In this document: positions 28,721-38,349 of the stretch, one piece after another
How positions within the stretch are numbered: position 1 is the first letter of the stretch
Layout of the letters: each line of letters opens with the position of its first letter
Assembly (NCBI GenBank): GCA_014763615.1
Contig: JACXVB010000002.1
Span: forward strand, 124,001-188,000
Source: Sphingobacteriales bacterium
Lineage (GTDB): Bacteria > Bacteroidota > Bacteroidia > Sphingobacteriales > Sphingobacteriaceae
Direction of reading: 5' to 3'
Length of the DNA stretch: 64,000 bases
Position numbers and translations under genes: made by a program
The notes under the pieces: generated by a model
What the model saw: only the letters and a program-made list of their open reading frames with translations
The model's database searches: none
What the model was told of the DNA's origin: nothing

Positions 28721-28750
28721 AGAGATCACTTCGCTAAACGCTACGGACAG
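28721..28750. repeat. REP-like element, partial copy 3
   Basis: 30 bp matching 28451-28480 with one difference (AGAGATCACTTCGCTAAACG then CTACGGACAG). It abuts the right end of the large palindrome. Confidence 0.65.
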
Positions 28751-28800
28751 AAAAAAAGCCTTAAAACAAAAAAAGCCCAAAGGCTCTTTTCTAGTACAAC

Positions 28801-28872
28801 TTAACCATAAGCTTTAAGCCTTTTGCTTTCTGCCTTCAGCTTTACAGCCTTTTGCCTTAAGCCTTCAACCTT
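28801..28872. repeat. Low-complexity GCCTT-rich tract
   Basis: Irregular repetition of GCCTT, CTTT and GCTTT motifs (for example AGCCTTTTGCTTTCTGCCTT) just downstream of the S9 peptidase stop. No coding potential seen; probably decayed short repeats. Confidence 0.45.
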
Positions 28873-28880
28873 ATTCTGCC

Positions 28881-31427
28881 TTATTCGGTATCCTTCCCAT
28901 TCTGCGGGATGTCCTTATCCATATCTATCATATCTACCTGAGAAGAGCCGGAGAAATCACCAATCAGATAGTTATTGAAATAATCGGCTAAACGCCAGAA
29001 CATGTATTCTGTCATGTCGCCATAAGCATGTCTTTGTCCGGGAACCAACACAAAGTCGAAACGCTTTCCTGCTTTAATTAAAGCATTGGCCACTCTGATG
29101 GTATTTGCCGGATGTACATTATTGTCTATATCACCCGTCATCAACATCAAATGCCCTTTCAGGTTTTTAGCCAAATCAGGGTTTTTATCTATCGAATATT
29201 TAAAAGTAGTATCCCCTTTATCGCTAATCACTTCTTTTACGCCATGATGTCTTTCGCTCCACCAACGGTTGTAAATGCTATTGTCGTGGTTACCCGATTC
29301 TGATACCGCCACTTTAAAGAAATCAGGATACACCAACATGGCTGCGGTTGACATGAAGCCACCTCCCGAATGGCCTGTAATTCCTACTTTATTGAGGTCA
29401 ATAAATTTAAAACGATCTGCTAATTGCTCTGCGGCAGCTTTCTTATCGGCTAATCCATAATCCCGAAGGTTGCCGTAACCGTAATTATGATACCAGGTAG
29501 AACGATAAGGGCTTCCTCCCCTATTTCCAACAGAAATCACGATGTAACCAAATTGCGCCAAACGATCTACCCTGTTCATGTTAGTGTTAAAAGTGGTATT
29601 CACCGCCTCTGTTTGCGGGCCAGGATATACGTACTCTATTAATGGATATTTCTTATTCGGGTCGAAATCAAAAGGTTTGTACATAACCCCGTAAAGATCC
29701 GTGATGCCATCATCCGCTTTTACCTTAAAAGGCTCAGGGAAGTGATAACCTGCTTGCATCAGCAAGGATAAATCTGTTTCTTCCAAATCCATCACCTTAT
29801 TACCCAACTGGTCATACAAAACAGCTTTGGGAGCGGTGTTTACTCTGGAGTAATTATCAATAAAGAACTGATTTTCATCATCCATATTTACATTATGATC
29901 AAAATCGCCTTTGTCTAATAATTTCATTCCTGAGCCATCAAAATTAACGCTGTAAAAATGCTCATAATAAGGGTTTTCATTAGCTTTATGACCGCTTGCA
30001 GTGAAGTATAACACCCTTTTCTTCTCGTCAACTCTAACCATGTCATCACAATGGAAAGCTCCTTTGGTAATTTGATTTTTCAGGTTCCCATTTCCATCGA
30101 ACAAATAAAAATGCCCCCAACCGTCTCGCTCACTCCAATGAATAATTTCTTTACCACCATTAATCAAGATGGGTTCACGTTCTTGCAAACCATTGTAATT
30201 TAGATTCTCCACAAAAGTGTTGAAGCGCTCAGGGATAATCACCTTCACCTCTGAACCATTGATATCATAAGTGCAAATGTCTATTCGCTTCATATCTCTG
30301 CTGGTGCGTGAGAAGTAAAATTTCTGATTATCGCCTAACCAAATATTCGGGTGAAAATCATCATCCCTATTTTTATTTAATTCTTCCTTATTAAATAGCG
30401 TTAGAGTTTGGTCTTTATAAGCCGATGGATGGATAGTTTTATAAGTTTTTGCAGGGAAATCAAACAATATTAACTCTTCTTCCGGAGCTTCCTTTTCTCC
30501 CGGCATTTGATATTTATAGGTTTCTAGCGTTGGCCTGCCTTTACCGGTACTGTTGATGACCCATAAATCTTTAACCTTGCGTTCATCGGTTCTATCAATC
30601 ACAAAATGCTTGGCATCCGCCGACCAATAAGCCGCAACCGGTCTTCTCTTTTTTTGATTTTTAGCGTACACCTCATTATCTTCTCCATTACCATTATCTC
30701 GGCTTCCGTAGGAGTAATATTTTACACCATCTTTAGTGAGTTGATGCTCTACAATGGTGCTGTCGTCTTCGTTTTTGAGCGCTTTTTGGTAATTCTCTTT
30801 ATCCATCCAATACAGATTGTAGTTTCTAGAAAAAAGGATAGCAGAAGAATCAGGCGCTACAGCAGCCCATTTAGTTTTATCATTTTTTTGATGGAATTTT
30901 TCATCTGCAGTGAGTTTTTGAGAAGCTAAATCATAACTAAAAGAAAAGATTTTCTTTTGAAGCGAGTCGGCAGCTTTTTTATCTTTTCTGTCAGGCTTTA
31001 CTTCATCAATAGAGCTTTTGATTTGAAAAGTCACACTCTTTTCATCTTTAGAGAATTTGAGCTTTTCGATGGGCAAATGTTGGGCATCAAAAGGATCATG
31101 AATCACCAAAGTGATCTCAGAAGCCAGTTGATATAAATCAAACAAGGTCTTTTTGGTCTTAGTTACTGGATCTACGATATACCATTGTTTGCCAGACGGA
31201 CTTTCATACTCGTACCAAAAACGATGGCTCAGTTTTAACCAATGAGCATCTACCTTAGTAGAGAAAACCATTTTCTTGATTTTACTGGGCGAAAACTTTG
31301 CCGCCAATTGATAATTAGCTTTAGGAGCAGCCTCCACATTTTCTGTAATGGTGATGGTTTTTGTTTGAGCTAGGGCAGAAAAACCAATCAGCTGCGCTAC
31401 GAAGATAAGCTTGTAAAATTTATTCAT
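28881..31427 (-). CDS. S9 family peptidase (prolyl oligopeptidase / DPP IV type), secreted
   Basis: 848 residues with a signal peptide (KFYKLIFVAQLIGFSALAQ). The N-terminal two thirds form a DPP IV-like propeller (YWMDKENYQKAL, WVINSTGKGRP, HWSERDGWGHFYLFDGNGN). The C-terminal hydrolase has nucleophile GHSGGGF, Asp in MTGDIDNNVHP and His in PGQRHAYGDM. It would trim peptides in the periplasm. Monocistronic. It is flanked by members of the same repeat family on both sides (28.4-28.8 kb and 31.9 kb). Confidence 0.9.
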   Translation of the reverse strand: MNKFYKLIFVAQLIGFSALAQTKTITITENVEAAPKANYQLAAKFSPSKIKKMVFSTKVDAHWLKLSHRFWYEYESPSGKQWYIVDPVTKTKKTLFDLYQLASEITLVIHDPFDAQHLPIEKLKFSKDEKSVTFQIKSSIDEVKPDRKDKKAADSLQKKIFSFSYDLASQKLTADEKFHQKNDKTKWAAVAPDSSAILFSRNYNLYWMDKENYQKALKNEDDSTIVEHQLTKDGVKYYSYGSRDNGNGEDNEVYAKNQKKRRPVAAYWSADAKHFVIDRTDERKVKDLWVINSTGKGRPTLETYKYQMPGEKEAPEEELILFDFPAKTYKTIHPSAYKDQTLTLFNKEELNKNRDDDFHPNIWLGDNQKFYFSRTSRDMKRIDICTYDINGSEVKVIIPERFNTFVENLNYNGLQEREPILINGGKEIIHWSERDGWGHFYLFDGNGNLKNQITKGAFHCDDMVRVDEKKRVLYFTASGHKANENPYYEHFYSVNFDGSGMKLLDKGDFDHNVNMDDENQFFIDNYSRVNTAPKAVLYDQLGNKVMDLEETDLSLLMQAGYHFPEPFKVKADDGITDLYGVMYKPFDFDPNKKYPLIEYVYPGPQTEAVNTTFNTNMNRVDRLAQFGYIVISVGNRGGSPYRSTWYHNYGYGNLRDYGLADKKAAAEQLADRFKFIDLNKVGITGHSGGGFMSTAAMLVYPDFFKVAVSESGNHDNSIYNRWWSERHHGVKEVISDKGDTTFKYSIDKNPDLAKNLKGHLMLMTGDIDNNVHPANTIRVANALIKAGKRFDFVLVPGQRHAYGDMTEYMFWRLADYFNNYLIGDFSGSSQVDMIDMDKDIPQNGKDTE

Positions 31428-31508
31428 GAGATGAGTTTAGATAATACAAGGTATTTAATTTAAGATAAATAGCTTAATGATATTTGTAATAAATGTGATA
31501 GTTTGAGT

Positions 31509-31563
31509 AGAGGTGCGAGGTTTGGAAGTTGAAAGTGAAAAGTTGAAGGTGGAAGGTGGAAAG
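31509..31563. repeat. Purine-rich degenerate short repeat
   Basis: Consecutive GAAGTTGAAAGTGAAAAG and GAAGGTGGAAGGTGGAAAG units upstream of the S9 peptidase gene. No open frame supports a gene here. Its complement (CTTCCACC...) could read as a weak peptide on the minus strand, which I do not believe. Confidence 0.4.
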
Positions 31564-31687
31564 ATTTGATAATTTTTATCGATGTATAAATAGAGTTTTA
31601 GGATTGGGGAATTTTTAGGGTTATTTTGGTAAATTGGGGTGTGTAAATGCAAAAGGTTGTTTTATTTACTGGTTATTATACATCATA

Positions 31688-31873
31688 ATGAAAAAATTTA
31701 CTTTGACTATTTTCACTCTAGCTTGGGTTTCATGTTTGATTATCCTCATCATTGCTTTAACAAATTTATTTCCGAATAATCCTTTCAAAGAATACCGCTT
31801 AATCATCGAGATTTCTTTTATAGTTGTTTCTGGATTTACAAGAATGGCTTATATGCAGCTAAATAAAAAATAG
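31688..31873 (+). CDS. Small two-helix membrane protein
   Basis: From ATG 31688 (MKKFTLTIFTLAWVSCLIILII), 61 residues. Two predicted membrane helices (about 5-26 and 38-56) joined by NLFPNNPFKEYR. The open frame extends upstream to 31634, but MKKFTL is a more usual start. Function unknown. The orphan repeat copy lies 45 bp downstream. Confidence 0.55.
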   Translation: MKKFTLTIFTLAWVSCLIILIIALTNLFPNNPFKEYRLIIEISFIVVSGFTRMAYMQLNKK

Positions 31874-31917
31874 TTATTCTATCCTCAAATAAAGGATAAA
31901 AATAATCATCAAATCTA

Positions 31918-31974
31918 AAGACTCTTTTCCATTGAACAATCCGCAGATACCGCTGCGCTAAACGCTACAGACAG
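31918..31974. repeat. 57-bp REP-like element, orphan copy 2
   Basis: Matches 28424-28480 at 52 of 57 positions by eye, including the first 26 bp without a difference. Its arms are less perfect than those of copy 1, so it looks older. It lies in the gap between the small membrane protein and glgB. Confidence 0.7.
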
Positions 31975-32010
31975 AGAAAGCCTAGCCTTAATTGATTCCA
32001 AAAATTAAAC

Positions 32011-32047
32011 AAAAAAGCTGATTCTCGAATTCGAGAAAATCAGCCTT
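32011..32047 (-). terminator. Terminator of glgB
   Basis: GCTGATT and AATCAGC enclose the palindrome CTCGAATTCGAG; read on the minus strand the hairpin is followed by TTTTTTG. It lies 51 bp beyond the glgB stop. Confidence 0.75.
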
Positions 32048-32097
32048 ATATCAATTTCTGTTTAGAACGTATTAAACAGATTAAAGCAATGAAATAA

Positions 32098-34164
32098 CTA
32101 AACTACTTTAAAAACAACCATCCCCAAAGGCGGGATATTCACTTCAATAGAATTGGCTTTCCAATGGCTACCTTTAGCTTCACTTTGCTTATCTGGATTT
32201 TTAATTCCTGAACCCCAGAATTCCTTAGCATCAGAATTAAAAATCTCTTTCCATCTGCCACTTCTGGTTACTCCAAAACGATAATTGGTACGAGGAACCG
32301 GTGTTAAATTTAATGCGATAATTAAATCATCCTTCGGATTTAAACCCTTACGAGCGTAAACCAAAACAGAATTTTCGGCATCATCATTTACAATCCACTC
32401 AAAACCATTGCTATTGAAACTACGCTCGTATAAAGCCGGTTCTTCTTTATATAACTTATTAAGTGCCATAATGGTTCTTTTTACGCCTTGATGAGGTGCA
32501 AATTCTAACAAATGCCAATCTAAAGAATGTTGCGGATTCCACTCTTTGGTTTGCGCAAACTCTCCTCCCATAAATAATAGTTTGGTTCCTGGATGTGTCC
32601 ACATATAACCATAAAGTAAACGAAGGTTGGCATATTGTTGCCATTCATCGCCTGGCATTTTATAGATTAAAGAATTCTTGCCATGCACCACCTCATCATG
32701 CGAAAGCGGCAACATGAAATTCTCTGTAAAGGCGTAAATGGTGCTAAAAGTAATTTTGTTATGATGATATTTACGATGAATAGGATCTTCTTTAAAATAG
32801 CTCAAGGTATCATTCATCCAACCCATCATCCATTTTTGCCCAAAACCTAAACCGCCAGTATAAGTTGGATGACTGACGCCAGAGAAAGAAGTGGATTCTT
32901 CTGCAATGGTTTGTACATCAGGGAAATTGGCATAAACCGCCTCATTAAATTCTTTTAAAAGCGAAATAGCTTCTAAGTTTTCTCTTCCTCCAAACTCATT
33001 TGGAATCCACTCTCCTTCTTTTCTGGAATAATCTAGATACAACATCGAGGCTACCGCATCTACTCGCAAACCATCAATATGATAACGATCTAACCAAAAC
33101 AAGGCGTTAGAAATTAAAAACGCTCTTACCTCGTTCCTACCATAATTAAAAATGTAAGATTTCCAATCGGGATGGAAGCCTTTTTTCTCATCTGCATGCT
33201 CGTATAGGTGTGAACCATCAAAATGATACAAACCATGAGCATCACCCGGGAAGTGCGAAGGCACCCAATCCATAATTACCCCAATTCCACTAGAGTGGAA
33301 CTGCTCTATCAAATACATTAAATCTTGCGGAGTTCCGTATCGGCTGGAAGCAGCAAAATATCCCGTGATTTGATAACCCCAACTTGGATAAAAAGGATGC
33401 TCCATTAAAGGCATAAACTCTACATGGGTAAAACCCATTTCCTTCACATAAGGCACCATTTTATCGGCCATCTCACGATAAGAAAGGAATTGATCTGGGG
33501 ATGCTAATCCTCTGGCCCAAGAGCCAAAATGAACTTCATAAACCGACATGGGTTTATTGAGGGCATTCTTCTCATGTCTTTTTTGCATCCATGGGCTGTC
33601 TTTCCACTCATACCAAGTATCCCATACAATAGAAGCCGTTTTTGGCGGTTCTTCGCTTCTCAAAGCATAAGGATCAGCCTTTTCTAGCTTTTCGCCAGTG
33701 GTAGCATCAATAAAGTATTTATAAGTTTCTCCATTACCTACATGTGGAATAAAACCTTCCCAAATGCCAGAATGATCCCATCTTACAAAAAGGGGATGTG
33801 AGCCTTTATCCCAATAGTTAAAATTACCTATTACCGAAACATAGTGCGCATTGGGTGCCCAAACGGCAAAATAAGTCCCTAAAACGCCATAATGCTCTAC
33901 AACATGAGAACCTAATTTTTCATAAAGCTTAAAATGTTTCCCTGCTTTAAATAAACTGATATCAAAATCAGAAAACCTAGAATAAACCATCACGTTAGTA
34001 TAGGTTACCTTTGGTGTTTCTTCTGTTGGAGTAGATTTTTTTGTTGCTGTTGATTTTACTATACTTGCTTTTTTAGGCTTTTCAGCTTTTACCGCTACCT
34101 TCTTAGAAGTTACTTTTTTTTCTGGAGCAACTGATTTTGATGCTACTTCTTTTTTCTTAGCCAT
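32098..34164 (-). CDS. glgB: 1,4-alpha-glucan branching enzyme with Lys-rich N-terminal tail
   Basis: 688 residues. Residues 1-55 are a Lys/Ala/Ser/Thr-rich tail (KKKEVASKSVAPEKKVTSKK and more) not part of normal GlgB. Then a CBM48 domain (HYVSVIGNFNYWDKGSHPL) and a GH13 barrel with VIMDWVPSHFP, GLRVDAVASMLY (nucleophile Asp), TIAEESTSF (Glu) and PLSHDEVVHGK. It adds alpha-1,6 branches to glycogen. The terminator of the GH31 operon lies upstream, so glgB is its own unit. No other glycogen synthesis gene is in view. Confidence 0.94.
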   Translation of the reverse strand: MAKKKEVASKSVAPEKKVTSKKVAVKAEKPKKASIVKSTATKKSTPTEETPKVTYTNVMVYSRFSDFDISLFKAGKHFKLYEKLGSHVVEHYGVLGTYFAVWAPNAHYVSVIGNFNYWDKGSHPLFVRWDHSGIWEGFIPHVGNGETYKYFIDATTGEKLEKADPYALRSEEPPKTASIVWDTWYEWKDSPWMQKRHEKNALNKPMSVYEVHFGSWARGLASPDQFLSYREMADKMVPYVKEMGFTHVEFMPLMEHPFYPSWGYQITGYFAASSRYGTPQDLMYLIEQFHSSGIGVIMDWVPSHFPGDAHGLYHFDGSHLYEHADEKKGFHPDWKSYIFNYGRNEVRAFLISNALFWLDRYHIDGLRVDAVASMLYLDYSRKEGEWIPNEFGGRENLEAISLLKEFNEAVYANFPDVQTIAEESTSFSGVSHPTYTGGLGFGQKWMMGWMNDTLSYFKEDPIHRKYHHNKITFSTIYAFTENFMLPLSHDEVVHGKNSLIYKMPGDEWQQYANLRLLYGYMWTHPGTKLLFMGGEFAQTKEWNPQHSLDWHLLEFAPHQGVKRTIMALNKLYKEEPALYERSFNSNGFEWIVNDDAENSVLVYARKGLNPKDDLIIALNLTPVPRTNYRFGVTRSGRWKEIFNSDAKEFWGSGIKNPDKQSEAKGSHWKANSIEVNIPPLGMVVFKVV

Positions 34165-34280
34165 TTATCAATAATCCTGATGAAGTTTATAATTAAATTT
34201 TGATAATCCCGAGCCTGATTATTTTGACAATTTACATATAAACTTGAAATTTAGTACTCGATTTTATTATTTCCTTAAAA

Positions 34281-34314
34281 AAACAAAAAAGCCCCCCAAA
34301 TAATTGGGGGGCTT
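34281..34314 (-). terminator. Terminator of the maltodextrin operon
   Basis: AAGCCCCCCAA (34289-34299) and TTGGGGGGCTT (34304-34314) form a perfect 11-bp stem; on the minus strand it is followed by TTTTTTGTTTTTTT. It lies directly after the GH31 stop. Confidence 0.9.
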
Positions 34315-34319
34315 GATAG

Positions 34320-36833
34320 TTATTTCATTATTTGAATATTCTTGAAATGTTTGGTCACTTTGATACGCACCCTTTTGAGTTCATCAAAATCTAAACTTCC
34401 TACATATTCTTTATTATCAATCACAACTTTAGAAGGTTTAAAAGGCAAGCCAATGAGTTTAAGATCGTAAGTCTCGTATCGAGGGGTGAACAGTCCTTCA
34501 ACAGATTGTTTGATAGTCATTGATTTTTTATCTCCATTCACAATGAATTTCTTTTCGAGGTAGATGTCTTGCTCATAAGCAAAAGTGTCTCCATGATCTT
34601 CAAAATAGAATGAATTTACCTCGTAATCAGAATAATAGATTTGGAAAGTCAACTCCTCTATTTCAAACTCATTCGTATGTTGCATCATTGGATATTCCGG
34701 AATCACCGAACCTGCTTTTACGAATATTGGCATAGAATCTAACGGAGCATCTACTAAATGCTCTGTCCCTCCAACAACATTATCATGCGACCAGTAATCA
34801 TACCAATCTCCGGCAGGAAGATATACTTTTCTAGAGGTTGCTCCTTCTTCTAAAACTGGGCAAACCAGAATTTTATCACCAAAGGAGAACTCATCTTCAC
34901 GATATTTATTACTAACATTTTCTTGCTCAAGCATGACTACCGGACGTAGAATTGGAAAGCCATAACGATGATGTTCCCAAAAAGCAGAATAGATATATGG
35001 AAGTAATTTATAACGTAACTCAATGAATTTACGGTTAATATCTTCGAATTCTTTACCAAAGCTCCAAGGCTCTCTTTCGGCAGTATCCCCTGCGGAGTGA
35101 GCCCTCATAAACGGGGAGAAAACCCCTAATTGTATCCATCTGGTAAATAATTCGGCAGTTGGTTCTCCGCTAAATCCTCCAATGTCTGTCCCTACAAAAG
35201 GTAAACCAGACATGGATAATCTTTGCATTTGCAAACTTCCAATTTTCAAATGTTCCCAACTCGCTACGTTATCGCCCGTCCAAACGCTGCTATATCTTTG
35301 CACACCGGCATAACCTGCTCTAGTGATGGTGAAAGGTCTTTTATTCTTTTGGATTTTCTTCAATCCATCATAAGTAGCCCTCACCATCTGCATACCATAA
35401 ATGTTGTGAGCTTTACGGTGAGAACCACGATAACCATCAAAATGATGACGAACATCATCTGGGAAAGTGCCAGAACCGAAAACGGCAGGCTCGTTCATGT
35501 CATTCCAAACACCGGCAACACCCACTTCCACCAGTTCCTTGAATAATCCACCCCACCATTGTCTTACTTCCGGATTAGTAAAATCTGGGAATTGACAACG
35601 GCCTGGCCAAACATGACCTTCCATAAAATAATCATCGCTTCGGCGACAAAAATATTTCTTTTCTTTTCCTTCTTTAAATACCCAATAATTATCATCTACC
35701 TTAATTCCCGGATCAATAATTACCACTGTTTTAAAACCATCATCAGCTAGCTCCTTCACCATCTTTTTTGGGTTAGGAAAGTATTTCTTATTCCAAGTAA
35801 AGCAACGGTATCCGTCCATGTAATCAATGTCTAAATACAAAGCATCGCAAGGGATTTTACGGCTTCTAAATTGATAAGCTAAATCTTTTACTTTAGATTC
35901 TGGATAATAGCTCCATCTACATTGATGATATCCTAAAGCCCAGATTGGAGGTAATTTGTGCGTTCCGGTTAAAGAGTGATAACGTTTCACCACATCCATC
36001 ATGTGCGGACCATGAATATAATAATACTGCAACTCACCACCATCAGCCCAAAAGCTTAACTTTTCATGGTCTTCTTGCCCGAAATCAAAATGAGTTTTGA
36101 AGGTATTATCTAAGAAAATACCGTGAGCAACCCCATCATTTAAACTGATAAAAAATGGAATACTGCGGTAAAGTGGGTCTTGATGTTTTGCAAATGAGTA
36201 AGTATCAGAATTCCAGTTTTGTAATCTTTTACCTCTTAAATTTAAATCAGTAGGTTTATCGCCTAAACCATAAAAAGTTTGCTCTGGATAGCACTTTTTA
36301 CTGCAATACACATAATATCCGCCAAACTGCGTATTCTCTTCCCAGTGCATCGGCAGTTGATCTTCACTGATTAACTGACTATCATTATCTACAAAAGAGA
36401 TATGGAAATTTTCTTTATTGATTAAACAAGAAACCGTGTTAGTGGAAACCGAATAATAAGTATCCTCCTCAGAAAAAGTGAACACTGCCACCTTTTGATC
36501 TAACTGGGGAACTGCATAAGAAAACTCATCTAAAAAAACACTGTGAGGTGCTAAACGAATTCTAATAATTTCATCGCTCACTACCCTAACTTCTACGGCA
36601 GCAGAGCCATCACTAAAAATATATTTATTGTTTTCTTGTCTTACTTCTTTTACCGCACCTAAAAAAACTTTTTCAACAGGTTTTAAACCAACAATTGGGT
36701 TATTTACATGCTGAATCGTTTCATCTTCTAATTCTTCAACTGTTAATCCTGTTGATTCTTTTGATGGTTCCGTCACATCATTTCTATCTTGTACATCCTT
36801 AGGATTTTCTTTCTTTTCTTTCATCAAAATCAA
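34320..36833 (-). CDS. GH31 alpha-glucosidase, cytoplasmic
   Basis: 837 residues with no signal peptide; the start may be ATG 36833 or the Met three codons later (MKEKKENPKDV). Residues 1-45 are an acidic, charged extension. It has a GH31 N-terminal beta domain, a catalytic barrel with VWNDMNEPAVFG (nucleophile Asp), FVGTDIGGFSGEP (acid/base Asp) and HQCRWSYYPESKV, and C-terminal beta domains. It removes glucose from maltose or maltodextrins inside the cell. Last gene of the operon, 93 bp after the MFS gene, ending at a strong terminator. Confidence 0.9.
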   Translation of the reverse strand: MILMKEKKENPKDVQDRNDVTEPSKESTGLTVEELEDETIQHVNNPIVGLKPVEKVFLGAVKEVRQENNKYIFSDGSAAVEVRVVSDEIIRIRLAPHSVFLDEFSYAVPQLDQKVAVFTFSEEDTYYSVSTNTVSCLINKENFHISFVDNDSQLISEDQLPMHWEENTQFGGYYVYCSKKCYPEQTFYGLGDKPTDLNLRGKRLQNWNSDTYSFAKHQDPLYRSIPFFISLNDGVAHGIFLDNTFKTHFDFGQEDHEKLSFWADGGELQYYYIHGPHMMDVVKRYHSLTGTHKLPPIWALGYHQCRWSYYPESKVKDLAYQFRSRKIPCDALYLDIDYMDGYRCFTWNKKYFPNPKKMVKELADDGFKTVVIIDPGIKVDDNYWVFKEGKEKKYFCRRSDDYFMEGHVWPGRCQFPDFTNPEVRQWWGGLFKELVEVGVAGVWNDMNEPAVFGSGTFPDDVRHHFDGYRGSHRKAHNIYGMQMVRATYDGLKKIQKNKRPFTITRAGYAGVQRYSSVWTGDNVASWEHLKIGSLQMQRLSMSGLPFVGTDIGGFSGEPTAELFTRWIQLGVFSPFMRAHSAGDTAEREPWSFGKEFEDINRKFIELRYKLLPYIYSAFWEHHRYGFPILRPVVMLEQENVSNKYREDEFSFGDKILVCPVLEEGATSRKVYLPAGDWYDYWSHDNVVGGTEHLVDAPLDSMPIFVKAGSVIPEYPMMQHTNEFEIEELTFQIYYSDYEVNSFYFEDHGDTFAYEQDIYLEKKFIVNGDKKSMTIKQSVEGLFTPRYETYDLKLIGLPFKPSKVVIDNKEYVGSLDFDELKRVRIKVTKHFKNIQIMK

Positions 36834-36926
36834 ATATTAATTCATTGGCTAATATGCTTAATATCCAGCAATTAGAAAAAAGTATTTAAATTTAAAATTT
36901 ACAAAATCCGTAATAAATCCTGATTT

Positions 36927-38303
36927 TTATTGAGCTTTTCTCGATAAAACCACCTCATCTTTAACAATAAGTGTTAAAAAGCCTGCGGCTATCATACAGA
37001 TTCCTCCTAACATTAAAGTTTTTACTGTATGGCCTTGAAAAAAATACTGAGTAAAAAAACCCAATAACAAACCGCTCACAATTTGAGGTATCACCACAAA
37101 GAAGTTAAAAACGCCCATATAATATCCCATTTTTTCTGAAGGTAATGCACCTGCTAAAATTGAATATGGCATGGTTAAAATACTTGCCCAAGCTATTCCT
37201 ACGCCAATCATCGGCACAAATAACAAAGTAAAATCAAAATTAGCCCAAGGAGTTGGAATACTGAATAAAACCGTGTTAGAGGTAATCAAGAATAAACTAG
37301 CCAAACTTAATCCTCCTATAATTAAACAGAGGGTGTGCACAAATTTCCTGCTAGTTCTTTTAGCTAAAATAGGAAGAAGAAAAGCTGCAATAGCAGAGAT
37401 TCCGTTATAAACCGCAAACATGATACCTACATAGTTCCCAGCATCTTGAAATGCTGATGAAGTGGCATCTGTAGTATGATAAACATTATCTGCAATAGCC
37501 GATGTGGTATAAATCCACATCGCGAATAAAGCTATCCATGAAAAAAATTGAACCACAGCAAGTTGAATCATGGTTTTCGGCATTTGACCAAAACCACCCA
37601 AAATCTCTAAAACAGCATTTTTTAATCCTTTTGAATTAGCTCTTTCCGCCTTAAATTTTTCTAAACTTTCCGGAGGGAATTCATCAGTGGTAAAAACAGT
37701 CCACATTACAGAAAGTAAATAAGCAGCACCGCCAATATAAAAGGAATACCTCACAGAATCTGGTATGGCACCATTTGCAGCACTATTACTTACCCCTAAA
37801 TAATCAGAAAAAATGGTAGGCAACAAAGAAGCGATAACCGCACCACAACCGATAAAAAATGTTTGCATCGCAAATCCTGCGGTTTGTTGAGATGGACTTA
37901 ATTTATCACCCACAAAAGCTCTAAAGGGCTCCATAGAAATATTGATAGAAGCATCCATTAACCACAAAACGGCAACTGCCATCCATAATAAAGTAGAATT
38001 TGGCATTAAAAACAATGCAGTGGAAGCCAAAATAGCTCCAATAAAAAAGAAAGGTCTTCTTCTTCCCCAGAATGGATGCCAAGTATTGTCACTTAAATAG
38101 CCAATGATGGGCTGAACGAGCAATCCGGTAATTGGCGCTGCCAACCAAAATAATGGGAGATCATCTGCTTTAGCTCCTAAAGTGGAAAATATCCTACTGG
38201 TGTTTGCATTTTGTAATGCGAAACCAAATTGGATTCCGAAGAAACCAAAACTCATGTTCCATAATTGCCAAAAAGATAACCTTGGCTTATTGAAATCTTT
38301 CAT
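36927..38303 (-). CDS. MFS sugar transporter (maltose/maltodextrin type)
   Basis: 458 residues, about 12 membrane helices. The first loops carry the GPH/SLC45-like signature PIIGYLSDNTWHPFWGRRRPF, common to sugar-proton symporters of this phylum. The central loop holds FPPESLEKFKAERANSKG. It probably brings maltose or small maltodextrins across the inner membrane to the GH65 and GH31 enzymes coded beside it. The substrate is inferred from context. Confidence 0.85.
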   Translation of the reverse strand: MKDFNKPRLSFWQLWNMSFGFFGIQFGFALQNANTSRIFSTLGAKADDLPLFWLAAPITGLLVQPIIGYLSDNTWHPFWGRRRPFFFIGAILASTALFLMPNSTLLWMAVAVLWLMDASINISMEPFRAFVGDKLSPSQQTAGFAMQTFFIGCGAVIASLLPTIFSDYLGVSNSAANGAIPDSVRYSFYIGGAAYLLSVMWTVFTTDEFPPESLEKFKAERANSKGLKNAVLEILGGFGQMPKTMIQLAVVQFFSWIALFAMWIYTTSAIADNVYHTTDATSSAFQDAGNYVGIMFAVYNGISAIAAFLLPILAKRTSRKFVHTLCLIIGGLSLASLFLITSNTVLFSIPTPWANFDFTLLFVPMIGVGIAWASILTMPYSILAGALPSEKMGYYMGVFNFFVVIPQIVSGLLLGFFTQYFFQGHTVKTLMLGGICMIAAGFLTLIVKDEVVLSRKAQ

Positions 38304-38349
38304 ACATTGTTTATTAGGTTTAAGGTGGTATTCAACTCTTAAATTAAGA

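Noticed and set aside
31455-31652. Minus-strand open frame over the purine-rich repeat
   Set aside because: The peptide comes from low-complexity repeats (STFNFSLSTSKP) and has no start context or family features.
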